Positions 17,402-25,121 of a DNA stretch of 64,000 nucleotides are shown here, piece after piece. Origin of the DNA: Mesorhizobium atlanticum (GTDB lineage: Bacteria; Pseudomonadota; Alphaproteobacteria; Rhizobiales; Rhizobiaceae); assembly GCF_003289965.1 (NCBI RefSeq), contig NZ_QMBQ01000004.1, positions 62,001-126,000 of the forward strand, read 5' to 3'. The notes under the pieces were generated by a model. It was given only the letters and a program-made list of their open reading frames with translations, did no database searches and had not been told where the DNA came from. The translations under genes were made by a program, and so were the position numbers. The first letter of the stretch is position 1. Each line of letters starts with the position of its first letter.

Positions 17402-17920
17402 ATGAACTGGACTGACGAGCGGGTAGAACTTCTCAGGAAATTGTGGTCGGAGGGTCTGAGCGCAAGCCAGATTGCCGCACAGCTTGGCGGAGTGAGCCGC
17501 AATGCCGTCATCGGCAAGGTGCATCGCCTGAAGCTGTCGGGCCGCGGCCGCGCGACGGCTGCCCCGGCGCGCCAGAAGAAGGTGACGCAAGGCGCCTCGA
17601 TGCAGAAGTCGGTGGCTCGCGCCGCGAGCCCGGCGCGCCATGTGACGGCGACCATCGGCGCCACCGCGCTGCAAGTACAGTTCGACGCCGAGCCGGTCGC
17701 TCGCCATTACATCCGCCCGGTCGAGAACGTCGTGGTGCCGATCTCGCGCAACCTGCAACTCGTCGAGCTGACCGAACGCACCTGCAAATGGCCGAACGGC
17801 GACCCGCTCTCGGAAGACTTCAGCTTCTGCGGCAACGACGCCGCCGAGACGGGACCGTATTGCAAGTATCATTCCCGGGTGGCGTTCCAGCCGGCGGCGG
17901 AACGGCGCCGCGCTCGCTGA
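17402..17920 (+). CDS. gcrA: Cell-cycle regulator GcrA
   Basis: 172 residues. The N-terminus WTDERVELLRKLWSEGLSAS then QIAAQLGGVSRNAVIGKVHRL is the GcrA DNA-binding helix-turn-helix. A basic, alanine-rich linker follows, and the C-terminal domain contains RTCKWPNGDP, FCGNDA and YCKYHSRVAF, the cysteine-bearing part that contacts sigma-70 domain 2. GcrA is a cofactor of housekeeping RNA polymerase that activates promoters with methylated GANTC sites and so links DNA methylation to the cell cycle. Length is typical. Four GANTC sites lie upstream. The stop codon leads straight into a seven-copy heptamer repeat and a terminator. Confidence 0.95.
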   Translation: MNWTDERVELLRKLWSEGLSASQIAAQLGGVSRNAVIGKVHRLKLSGRGRATAAPARQKKVTQGASMQKSVARAASPARHVTATIGATALQVQFDAEPVARHYIRPVENVVVPISRNLQLVELTERTCKWPNGDPLSEDFSFCGNDAAETGPYCKYHSRVAFQPAAERRRAR

Positions 17921-17967
17921 ATAGCGAATAGCGAATAGCGAATAGCGAATAGCGAATAGCGAATAGC
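17919..17967 (+). repeat. Heptamer tandem repeat GAATAGC x7
   Basis: Seven perfect copies of GAATAGC run from inside the gcrA stop codon (TGA) to 17967. Two inverted matches, CTATTCGC at 18015-18022 and 18029-18036, lie on the far side of the terminator, so a long-range hairpin can form. Such arrays change copy number by slippage; this one lies wholly outside coding sequence. Confidence 0.9.
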
Positions 17968-18005
17968 ACGGCTTGGCTTCTGTGACAGGGAGCAAGCCGT
18001 TTTTT
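17968..18005 (+). terminator. gcrA terminator
   Basis: ACGGCTTG (17968-17975) pairs with CAAGCCGT (17993-18000), followed by five T. The 17-base loop is larger than usual. It lies just after the heptamer array, between convergent gcrA and corA. Confidence 0.7.
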
Positions 18006-18042
18006 CGTTGTTCCCTATTCGCTGCTCCCTATTCGCTTCCGC

Positions 18043-19053
18043 TCACAGCCACCCGTTTTTCTTGAACCGCCAGTACAGGAACGAGCAGATCGAGGCCATC
18101 ACCAGCAGAATGACGGGATAGCCGTATTCCATTTTCAGTTCCGGCATGTCGGTAAAATTCATGCCGTATATGCCGGCGAAGGCGGTGGGCACGGCCAGGA
18201 TGGCGGCCCAGGAGGCGAGTTTCTTGGAGATCGCCGTCTCCTGGCTCTGGCCGACGAGAAGGCTCGCTTCGAAGGCGAAGGCCAGAACCTCGCGCAGGGA
18301 GTCGATCTTTTCCTGCACTGTGCGGATATGGTCGGTCACATCGCGAAACAGCGGATGCATGGCGGCATGGATCTGCGGCAGCTCGGCGCTGGTCAGCCGG
18401 CGGCAGACCTCGACCAGCGGCAAGGCCGCGTTGCGAAGCCGCAGCAGGTCGCGCCGCAGCATGTAAAGCCGTTCGATATCGGCGCCGGTCATCGGCTTTA
18501 GAAGCACCTTGTCCTCGATCGCCTCGACCTCGTCCTCGATCTGCTCCAGCACCGGCATGTAGTTGTCGACGATGAAATCCAGGATGGCGTAGAGGACGAA
18601 ATCCTCGCCTTTGGCCAGCGAGTGCGGGCAGCTTTCCCAATGCTGGCGCACGGCGGCGTAGGAGGTGGACGGACCGTGCCGGACGCTGACGATGTAGCCG
18701 GTGCCAACGAACAGATGCGTCTCGCCGAAGGTGACGCGACCTTCGATTAATTGCGCGGTGCGCGCGACGATGAACAGGGCATCGCCATATTGCTCGATCT
18801 TCGGGCGTTGATGCGGATGCTCGGCATCCTCGATTGCCAAATCATGCAGGTGGAACTGCGACTGCACCCTGAGCAGAAGATTGCGATCGGGCTCGAGCAG
18901 GCCGATCCAGACGACATGGCCGGGTTTGGCGGCCCATTCACCCGCCTGTTCGATCGCGATGTCGGCGACGCGCTTTCCGCCCAAATAGACGCTTGACGCT
19001 ATGATGCCCGACGTTGGCTGCGAGACCGGGGTCAGGTTTCGAACTTGTTCCAT
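18043..19053 (-). CDS. corA: CorA-family magnesium/cobalt transporter
   Basis: 336 residues, start ATG 19053 with GGGAGG upstream. A long cytoplasmic N-terminal domain of mixed strands and helices (GHVVWIGLLEPD, EDAEHPHQRPKIEQYGDALF) is followed by two C-terminal membrane segments. The signature GMN follows the first one at residues 297-299 (GIYGMNF). The C-terminal KKNGWL is also typical. CorA forms a pentameric channel for Mg2+ uptake across the inner membrane, gated by cytoplasmic Mg2+. It is a single-gene unit, convergent with gcrA. Confidence 0.93.
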   Translation of the reverse strand: MEQVRNLTPVSQPTSGIIASSVYLGGKRVADIAIEQAGEWAAKPGHVVWIGLLEPDRNLLLRVQSQFHLHDLAIEDAEHPHQRPKIEQYGDALFIVARTAQLIEGRVTFGETHLFVGTGYIVSVRHGPSTSYAAVRQHWESCPHSLAKGEDFVLYAILDFIVDNYMPVLEQIEDEVEAIEDKVLLKPMTGADIERLYMLRRDLLRLRNAALPLVEVCRRLTSAELPQIHAAMHPLFRDVTDHIRTVQEKIDSLREVLAFAFEASLLVGQSQETAISKKLASWAAILAVPTAFAGIYGMNFTDMPELKMEYGYPVILLVMASICSFLYWRFKKNGWL

Positions 19054-19139
19054 CGCAAACCTCCCGAGACTGCGACTGACAATTCGCCATGCCTGGAACA
19101 GCTTAGCCTAAATCAGAAAACCGTTCGAGAGGCGCCCGT

Positions 19140-19862
19140 TCACTTAGCCGGCACCGTGCCGGGCAGCACCACCTTGTCGGTCTTGTCGCCCTTCGGCCGG
19201 TCGGCGGGCATCTGATCGCCGGTGACGATGTAGTAGATGGTCTCGGCGATGTTGGTCGCATGGTCGCCGATACGCTCGATGTTCTTGGCGCAGAACAGAA
19301 GATGCGTGCAGGGCGTGATGTTGCGCGGATCTTCCATCATGTAGGTCAAAAGCTCGCGGAACAGCGAGGTGTACATGGCGTCGATCTGGTCGTCCCTGTC
19401 GCGCACGAAGCCGATCCTCTCGACCGAGCGCGAGGCGTAGACGTCGAGCACTTCCTTGAGCTGCGTCAGCGCCAGGTCGGCAAGCGCCTCGATACCGCGG
19501 AAAAGGCTGTTGGGCTGGCGGCCGTCGACCGAGGCAACGCGCTTGGCGACGTTCTTGCCAAGATCGCCGACACGCTCGATATCGGCCGAGATGCGGATCG
19601 CGCCGACGATCTCACGCAAATCCGTCGCCATCGGCTGGCGCCTGGCGATGATGATGATGGCCTTGTCGTCGATCTCGCGCTGCCCCTCGTCGAGGACGAT
19701 GTCGTCCTGGATGACCTTCTGGGCAAGGCCATGGTCGACATTGACAAGGGCCGCGACAGCCTGCTCGACCATGCGCTCGGCATGGCCGCCCATCGCCGCA
19801 ATGCGCTTGGACAGGAATTTCAGCTCTTCATCATAGGCACTGACTGTATGGACGGACTGCAT
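19140..19862 (-). CDS. phoU: Phosphate signalling protein PhoU
   Basis: 240 residues, all-helical, two PhoU repeats with the metal-binding acidic motifs: ERVGDLGKNVAKR in the first half and NIERIGDHATNIAETIYYIV in the second. PhoU connects the PstSCAB transporter with the PhoR kinase and keeps the Pho response off when phosphate is ample. Here it follows phoR by 108 bases on the same strand. The pstC, pstA, pstB and phoB genes that usually accompany phoU in rhizobia are not present, which is unusual. Confidence 0.95.
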   Translation of the reverse strand: MQSVHTVSAYDEELKFLSKRIAAMGGHAERMVEQAVAALVNVDHGLAQKVIQDDIVLDEGQREIDDKAIIIIARRQPMATDLREIVGAIRISADIERVGDLGKNVAKRVASVDGRQPNSLFRGIEALADLALTQLKEVLDVYASRSVERIGFVRDRDDQIDAMYTSLFRELLTYMMEDPRNITPCTHLLFCAKNIERIGDHATNIAETIYYIVTGDQMPADRPKGDKTDKVVLPGTVPAK

Positions 19863-19970
19863 CGATATGCTTTCCCGGTTTGTGCCGGCTGGTGCGTTCC
19901 CTCAATCTGTCGCTGATACGCGAACCGCATGACAGAAAGAAGAAAATCTCGGTTGGCAACCGGTACATGA

Positions 19971-21236
19971 TCAGCGAGCCGGCAAATGAACCGTGAACGC
20001 CGCACCCTTGCCGACTTCCGACTTGATCGACAATCTTGCGTTATGACGGGTCAATATATGCTTGACGATCGAAAGGCCAAGTCCGGTGCCTTTCTGGGTG
20101 CGGCTGTTTTCGACATCGACGCGGTAGAAGCGTTCGGTTATGCGCGGGATGTGTTCTTCGGCGATGCCCGGGCCGTTGTCTCTTATGGTGACGTCGATGC
20201 CTGGGTCCTGACCGTCGTCGACGCGTGCCATCGAGACGGTCACGCGTCCGCCTGACTGGCCGTATTTGCAGGCGTTCTCCAGGAGATTCTCGAAAACCTG
20301 GAAGAGCTCGTCGCGGTCGCCAGGGACTGAAACCGGGCCATCGATGAAGTCCCGCTCGATGACGATGCCGCTCTCGCTGGCCAGCGGTCCGAGCGAATCG
20401 ATGACGCTGTCGATCGTCTGGCGAAGATCGACCGCGGTGCCTGGCCTCAGATAAGGTTTCATCTCCAGCCGCGAGAGCGAGAGCAGATCATCGATCAGGC
20501 GGGCCATGCGTCCCGTCTGGTTCTGCATGATCTGCAGGAACTGGTCGCGCGCCGCCGGATCGTTGCGGGCCGGCCCGCGCAGCGTCTCGATGAAGCCGGC
20601 GATCGAGGCGAGCGGCGTACGTAATTCATGGCTGGCATTGGCGATGAAGTCGGCCCGCATGCGATCGATGCGGCGCGTCTCGCTCTGATCCTTGAACACC
20701 AGCACATAAAGGCCTGTGGCATGGCCGACCGTTGACGCGCTGACCCGGTATGTCCGCTCCACCGGCAGCTTTTCGGTGTAGTCGACCACATCGGCGGCGA
20801 GCTGCCCCGACAGGATGCCGTCCAGCAGTGCCTGCATTTCCGGCGCGCGAAACTTCAATGCCAGAGACATGCCCGGCGCCAGGCCGCCGAAGGCGGCGAA
20901 GGCGGCGGCGTTGGCGTGAACCATCGCGGCGGAATGGTCGAAAATGATCAGCGGGTCGGCGACAGCCGCCGCCAGATACTCGCCGGAGAGCCGCTGCAGT
21001 CCGCCGGCCTCGATGTCGGCCGCCGTGTCGGCCGACTGGCGCTCGGCATCGGCAGGCAGCATCGCAGCAGCCACCAACAAGGCCAAAGCCGGCAGAAGAA
21101 CCAAGATGGAGGCGCCGGCGAATGAATAAGCCACAAGGATCGCGACAACGCCCGCGGCAAGCAGCCAGCGGTTGCGCCTAAGCCGCGCCGCCAGGGCCTG
21201 CCCCCTGCTCTCCTGCCCCGCGCCCGTCTCTGCCAT
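19971..21236 (-). CDS. phoR: Phosphate-regulon sensor histidine kinase PhoR
   Basis: 421 residues. Two hydrophobic segments near the N-terminus (about residues 24-57) are followed by a PAS-like domain (AAAVADPLIIFDHSAAMVHA), then HisKA with SHELRTPLASIAGF and phosphoaccepting His203, and a HATPase domain with N (ENLLENACKYG), G1 (IRDNGPGI), F (ITERFYRVD) and G2 (KGTGLGLSIVKHIL) boxes. There is no large periplasmic loop, as expected of PhoR, which senses phosphate through Pst and PhoU. It phosphorylates PhoB, not found here. phoU follows. In Sinorhizobium the order is phoR-pstCAB-phoU-phoB, so this locus seems shortened or rearranged. Confidence 0.9.
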   Translation of the reverse strand: MAETGAGQESRGQALAARLRRNRWLLAAGVVAILVAYSFAGASILVLLPALALLVAAAMLPADAERQSADTAADIEAGGLQRLSGEYLAAAVADPLIIFDHSAAMVHANAAAFAAFGGLAPGMSLALKFRAPEMQALLDGILSGQLAADVVDYTEKLPVERTYRVSASTVGHATGLYVLVFKDQSETRRIDRMRADFIANASHELRTPLASIAGFIETLRGPARNDPAARDQFLQIMQNQTGRMARLIDDLLSLSRLEMKPYLRPGTAVDLRQTIDSVIDSLGPLASESGIVIERDFIDGPVSVPGDRDELFQVFENLLENACKYGQSGGRVTVSMARVDDGQDPGIDVTIRDNGPGIAEEHIPRITERFYRVDVENSRTQKGTGLGLSIVKHILTRHNARLSIKSEVGKGAAFTVHLPAR

Positions 21237-21330
21237 AGGCCCGCGCCACCCCGCATCCCGTTCGACTGGTCAGCCGGCTCGCTGGACCGGCCTGACGCAT
21301 GGGCCCCTGGAAATCAGGATCGATTTTCGC

Positions 21331-21393
21331 GAAGGTTCATGCGCAAAATCAAAATGCTACAGCATCTTTGCGCCCGGAAGGGCGCTTTGCTGC
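21331..21393. repeat. Dispersed palindromic repeat upstream of ppk2
   Basis: The element includes GTTCATGCGCAAAATCAAAA and a hairpin made of CAGCA plus GCGCCC-GGAA-GGGCGC plus TGCTG. A degenerate copy of the first part lies on the opposite strand near 5045-5095 upstream of gguA. The composition matches common Mesorhizobium intergenic repeats. Confidence 0.6.
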
Positions 21394-21438
21394 ACAGGCT
21401 CCATAGCATGAGTCCGCAAACTGGAAAGGTTCGTCTGG

Positions 21439-22344
21439 ATGAAAAAAGCCAAGCAAACGGCTGAAGCGGTGCCGGCCACGGCACCGATCAAGATCAAGAT
21501 CGGCGGCAAGGAGCGCGAGTTCGACATCGACAATCCGGTGCTGCCCGACTGGATCGAGGACAACAAGCTGACTGCCGGCGGCTATCCTTACGACAAGAAG
21601 ATGAAAAGCGAGGACTACGAAAAGGAGCTCGAAAGGTTGCAGATCGAACTGGTCAAGGCGCAGGCCTGGCTGCAGACGACCGGCAAGCGGGTAATGGCGC
21701 TGTTCGAGGGCAGAGACGCGGCCGGCAAGGGCGGCACGATCTTCGTGCTGCGGCAATATATGAACCCGCGCACGGCACGCAATGTCGCGCTGACCAAGCC
21801 GACGCCGACCGAGGCCGGGCAATGGTATTATCAGCGCTATGTCGACCATTTCCCGACTTCCGGAGAATTCGTCACCTTCGACCGCTCCTGGTACAACCGC
21901 GCCGGCGTCGAGCCGGTCATGGGCTTCTGCACGCCGGAGCAGCACGAGAAATTCCTCGACGAGACGCCGCATTTCGAGCGGATGATCTGCAACGAAGGCA
22001 TCCATTTCTTCAAATTCTGGCTGAATATCGGCCGCGAAACGCAGCTTGAGAGGTTCCACGACCGTCGCTGGTCGCCGCTGAAGAACTGGAAGTTCTCCCC
22101 GATGGACATCGCCGGCATCAGCAAATGGGACGACTATACCAAGGCGCGCGACAAGATGATCGAGCGCACGCACAAGGAGTTCTCGCCCTGGATCATCGTG
22201 CGGGCGAACGACAAGCGCCGGGCCCGGCTTGCCGTGATCCAGCGCATCCTGCTGTCGCTGCCCTATGACGGCCGCGACCTCGATGCCATCGGGAAGCCGG
22301 ACAAGAAGATCATCGGCGAAGGGCCTGGGTTCCTGAAGGACTGA
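21439..22344 (+). CDS. ppk2: Polyphosphate kinase 2
   Basis: 301 residues. P-loop [11 protein letters not shown] (residues 90-100), Walker [13 protein letters not shown], and lid-region motifs [18 protein letters not shown] and [17 protein letters not shown] identify PPK2. These enzymes use polyphosphate to phosphorylate GDP or ADP, or the reverse, in the cytoplasm. The length and single catalytic domain fit the class I, NDP-phosphorylating group; substrate preference cannot be told. It lies next to phoR-phoU on the opposite strand, a phosphate-linked neighbourhood. The ORF ends just before a long perfect hairpin. Confidence 0.92.
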   Translation: MKKAKQTAEAVPATAPIKIKIGGKEREFDIDNPVLPDWIEDNKLTAGGYPYDKKMKSEDYEKELERLQIELVKAQAWLQTTGKRVMALFEGRDAAGKGGTIFVLRQYMNPRTARNVALTKPTPTEAGQWYYQRYVDHFPTSGEFVTFDRSWYNRAGVEPVMGFCTPEQHEKFLDETPHFERMICNEGIHFFKFWLNIGRETQLERFHDRRWSPLKNWKFSPMDIAGISKWDDYTKARDKMIERTHKEFSPWIIVRANDKRRARLAVIQRILLSLPYDGRDLDAIGKPDKKIIGEGPGFLKD

Positions 22345-22412
22345 CGCAATGTCGCCCGGAGGTGCGCGGCGGTCCCGGAAAAACGGGATACACCAATCAA
22401 GAGCATGAATTA

Positions 22413-22446
22413 CAGCGCCGCGCGGCTTTCGGCTCGCGCGGCGCTG
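22413..22446. terminator. GC-rich hairpin between convergent ppk2 and crotonase genes
   Basis: CAGCGCCGCGCG (22413-22424) and CGCGCGGCGCTG (22435-22446) form a perfect 12-base-pair stem with a ten-base loop. No strong T run follows on either strand, so it is either a bidirectional pause/terminator or an mRNA 3'-end protector. Confidence 0.5.
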
Positions 22447-22465
22447 AGACTTTCATGCCGGCCGC

Positions 22466-23215
22466 TCAGGCGGCCAGGCGGGCTATCCGCTGCAGCCGCT
22501 TCAGCGTGGTGTCATCCTGCAGCGCCTGCTGGAACAGCGTGATCTCGTGGTCGATACGATCGCACAACACCGCCGTATCGCCCTTGAGAAGGCTCCGTGT
22601 CTGCAGCAATGCCGCCACCGGCTTCTTGGCGAGCTGTTTCGCCCTCGCCAGCGCTGCTTCCTCGGCGCTGCCTTGCGTCACGATCTCGCCGACAAGGCCG
22701 AGGGCCTTGGCGTCTTCGGCGCCGAGCGTGTCGCCTAGGCAGAAGAAGCGGAAGGCGCCCGCATAGCCGAGCTTCTGCGGCGCCAGGATGCTGGTCGCCG
22801 CGTCCGGCACCAGGCCGAAATCGACGAACGGCACCCTGAAGGTGCTGCCCCTGGAAGCGATCACCATGTCACAATGGAACAGAATGGTGCAGCCGACGCC
22901 GACCGCATCGCCGTCGACGCAGGCAAGCACCGGCTTGGGGAAGGTCGCCAGCATGCGGAACATGTCGGTGACGGCGGCGATCAGTTCCCGGTGCTTGGTG
23001 GCATCGAGGAATTCCGAGAAATCGCCGCCAAGGCAGAAACAGCCGGCAAGGCCACGCAGCATGACGACACGGACCTCGTCGTTGACGGCCGCCTCGTGGA
23101 AAGTCCTGGCAAGGCTCGCATAGGCATGCCTGTCGAGCACCGGCCGGCCGTCATGCGAGGATACGGTGACGACCAGCGTATGGCCGCGCAGTTCCGGTTC
23201 GGGATGGAAACTCAT
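22466..23215 (-). CDS. Enoyl-CoA hydratase/isomerase (crotonase) in the AHL operon
   Basis: 249 residues from ATG 23215. The frame stays open further upstream but that part overlaps luxI in another frame and is not homologous. The crotonase oxyanion-hole motifs are present: RGLAGCFCLGGDFSEFLDA and VDGDAVGVGCTILFHCDM, then DFGLVPDAATS. The start is 14 bases after the luxI stop, so it is co-transcribed with the AHL synthase. This position suggests a role in shaping the acyl chain, for example making or reducing a double bond before transfer to homoserine lactone, rather than general beta-oxidation. That is inference. The catalytic Glu usually found near EFLD is not certain. Confidence 0.85.
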   Translation of the reverse strand: MSFHPEPELRGHTLVVTVSSHDGRPVLDRHAYASLARTFHEAAVNDEVRVVMLRGLAGCFCLGGDFSEFLDATKHRELIAAVTDMFRMLATFPKPVLACVDGDAVGVGCTILFHCDMVIASRGSTFRVPFVDFGLVPDAATSILAPQKLGYAGAFRFFCLGDTLGAEDAKALGLVGEIVTQGSAEEAALARAKQLAKKPVAALLQTRSLLKGDTAVLCDRIDHEITLFQQALQDDTTLKRLQRIARLAA

Positions 23216-23229
23216 GACCACCTCCTCGC

Positions 23230-23868
23230 TCACGAAGCCTGCTTCAGGCCGAGCAGGCCGGGATAGCCCCGGTTCAGCACCGGCAGATGGTGGTTGCGGC
23301 GGGCTCGCACGACCTCGAGCGTGTGCTCGGTGAAGGTGAGCAGCGTCGCCACGACCTGCTGGTTGCCATAGGTGCGCTGGTAGCCGAGCGGCTTTGCCAG
23401 GAAGTGCAGTTGCAGCGCCCTGAGCACCCACATCGGCTCGAACTCGATGATGACCTGGTTGACGTTGCGCTTGAGGCCCCATTCAACGAAGCCGGCGATC
23501 AGTTCGGTGCCGACCGTCGAGACGCCGCGCTTGCCGTCACGAAAACCCGGAGCCACCGCATAGCGGGTCAGTTCCCACACGTTTGGTCCCGAGGGGGACG
23601 GTCCCTCGCAGAGATCGGAGAGCACGTCCGTCAGAAGATGCGGCCGTGTCGTTGGCAGCATGCGCTGGTAACCGGCCAGTTCGCCGTTGCGGATCACAAG
23701 GTGGTGTTCGGCCTCGTCATGGTCGAACTGATCTATCTCGAGCTGGTCGGGACGGTCGAGATCGGTCCATCCCATCTCCTCGACGAAGATCTTGTAGCGC
23801 AGGCGATGCACGGCCTCCCAAAGGTCGGGGCGTTCCATCAATTCCTGAGTGGTAAGGGCAAAAAGCAT
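23230..23868 (-). CDS. Acyl-homoserine-lactone synthase (LuxI family)
   Basis: 212 residues from ATG 23868. An open upstream extension (to 24009) runs through the luxR-derived remnant and is rejected. LuxI-family marks are RYKIFVEEMGW (conserved R, F and W that bind SAM/ACP), IDQFDHDEAEHHLVI, a RMLPTTRPHLL strand and WELTRYAV with the conserved Arg. It makes an N-acyl-homoserine lactone from SAM and an acyl donor in the cytoplasm. It is downstream of luxR and a lux-type box (23922-23935) and is followed by a crotonase gene. Three-gene arrangement resembles mesorhizobial mrl/mrt-type systems; the signal is unknown. Confidence 0.92.
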   Translation of the reverse strand: MLFALTTQELMERPDLWEAVHRLRYKIFVEEMGWTDLDRPDQLEIDQFDHDEAEHHLVIRNGELAGYQRMLPTTRPHLLTDVLSDLCEGPSPSGPNVWELTRYAVAPGFRDGKRGVSTVGTELIAGFVEWGLKRNVNQVIIEFEPMWVLRALQLHFLAKPLGYQRTYGNQQVVATLLTFTEHTLEVVRARRNHHLPVLNRGYPGLLGLKQAS

Positions 23869-23921
23869 TAGCCGTCTCCTGGGCTTAAGAGGATGATACG
23901 GCCGGGCTTTCCCGAAAATAT

Positions 23922-23935
23922 TACGCGAACGCGTA
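23922..23935. promoter_or_regulatory. Lux-type box before luxI
   Basis: TACGCG and CGCGTA flank a two-base AA centre, 54 bases before the luxI ATG, a normal place for a LuxR operator. It is embedded in a segment homologous to the box at 24100-24111, so it arose as one copy of a tandem duplication. Confidence 0.5.
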
Positions 23936-23967
23936 GGCAAGAATTCTAGGCCAGCACGGCCGACCTG

Positions 23968-24046
23968 GCTAATATAGCCATGCCTAATGGCCTCCGCGAC
24001 TGCCCGCACACGGTTGGGGATGCCCAGTTTGATTTGGCGTTAAGAA
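23968..24046 (-). pseudogene. Remnant of a luxR 3' end (tandem duplication)
   Basis: This stretch matches the last ~25 codons of the intact luxR (24145-24222). Translated, it gives RAVAEAIRHGYIS next to the intact QAVAEAIRRGYIS. The stop codon TAG has become CAG, and a small indel (TTGGCG context) breaks the frame upstream. The homology extends past luxR into the box region, so this is a duplicated block and not a separate gene. Confidence 0.75.
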
Positions 24047-24099
24047 ATCATTAGTCCTCTCCCAAGAGGGAGATTCGGCTGCGCTTTTCTGAGAATATC

Positions 24100-24111
24100 A
24101 CGTGATCACGT
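24100..24111. promoter_or_regulatory. Palindromic box ACGTGATCACGT after the luxR stop
   Basis: A perfect 12-base palindrome just 3' of luxR and 232 bases before luxI. It aligns with the lux-type box at 23922-23935 inside the duplicated block. It may be a second LuxR operator for luxI or a relic of the original one. Confidence 0.5.
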
Positions 24112-24141
24112 AGGCTGAATTTCTCGGTCGGCACGGCCGAC

Positions 24142-24873
24142 CTAGCTAATATAGCCGCGCCTAATCGCCTCCGCGACCGCCTGCACCCGGTTGGCTGCGC
24201 CGAGTTTGCTCTTGGCGTTGAGAAGATGTTTCTCGGAAGTGTGTTCCGAGATGCCTAAAATTTGAGAGATCTCCCATTCGGACTTGCCAACGGCCGCCCA
24301 TTGCAGGCATTCCCGCTCACGTGCCGTCAATTCAATATGATCGACGACGTTGTCGGCCTTGGTGTGCAGTTGCATGGCGCGGCCGATCGCATAGGTCGAC
24401 GCCAGCGACACCATTCCGAATTCGGCATCCGACAATTCAACGGATTCGCCGCCGAGCGAGACCATGACGATCTGGCCGTCAAGCGTCACCAATGGAAACG
24501 CAAGGCCATCGCGCAGCTTAAACTGGCGCGCGTCGCCCATGACCTCGTCGCTGCTCTTGTCGATTACAGCGTTCTTGGACGCGTCCCGCCATTGGAACGG
24601 CGCCTGAAGCTGCTTCATGTGACTGACGACCGGATCGTGGTCGACATAATTGCGCGCCACGTAGCGCTCCAGCCATTCGCCGGGCCAATCGCAAAGCATC
24701 ACATGCTGTTTTTGCCGGCCGCGCGGCGTGCCTGGTTGCGGCACGGTTCCCGCCATCAGGGCGGTCAGGCCGAAATTCGAAGTGACGCCCAGCAGCCTCT
24801 CGCAAACCGCCGCCGCGGTGCCAGCATTCTGCAACTGGTCTATGTATTCCAGAGTTCTGTCAAACAGGCCCAT
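24142..24873 (-). CDS. LuxR-family quorum-sensing regulator
   Basis: 243 residues from ATG 24873; the frame remains open to 25014 but the usual LuxR length supports the internal ATG. The autoinducer domain shows WPGEWLERYVARNYVDHDPVV and FQW, with the conserved W, Y, D and W that contact the lactone. The C-terminal HTH is LTARERECLQWAAVGKSEWE and ISQILGISEHTSEKHL. It would bind the AHL made by the downstream luxI and act on the boxes next to its own 3' end. It is followed by a tandem duplication of its last codons. Confidence 0.92.
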   Translation of the reverse strand: MGLFDRTLEYIDQLQNAGTAAAVCERLLGVTSNFGLTALMAGTVPQPGTPRGRQKQHVMLCDWPGEWLERYVARNYVDHDPVVSHMKQLQAPFQWRDASKNAVIDKSSDEVMGDARQFKLRDGLAFPLVTLDGQIVMVSLGGESVELSDAEFGMVSLASTYAIGRAMQLHTKADNVVDHIELTARERECLQWAAVGKSEWEISQILGISEHTSEKHLLNAKSKLGAANRVQAVAEAIRRGYIS

Positions 24874-25121
24874 CGCAACATCTACCCCATGTTGCTTCTG
24901 CTTCTTCGTTACCGACAGTAGACGCTCGAACACTCCTTCGCCATCAACCACGGGTCGCAATGATCTCCGCAAAACCGGTAGCTTCCCCCTTCCGGCGCGC
25001 AGGGTCATTTGCAACGGGCTAAACCATACGCTTAATTTAGCCGCTTGAAATCAAAAACCGTTGTGCCTGCATCATTTTCATACGAAAAGCCTCCGAACGG
25101 GAACGAGGTCGGAGCCATATC

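Noticed and set aside
19863..19970. Pho box between phoR and phoU
   Set aside because: Only one half-site (CTGTCAT); no second half at the right spacing.
23216..23482. N-terminal extension of the crotonase
   Set aside because: Overlaps luxI in another frame; family length is reached from 23215.
23869..24009. N-terminal extension of luxI
   Set aside because: The extension is the in-frame luxR-derived remnant and the lux-type box, not LuxI sequence.
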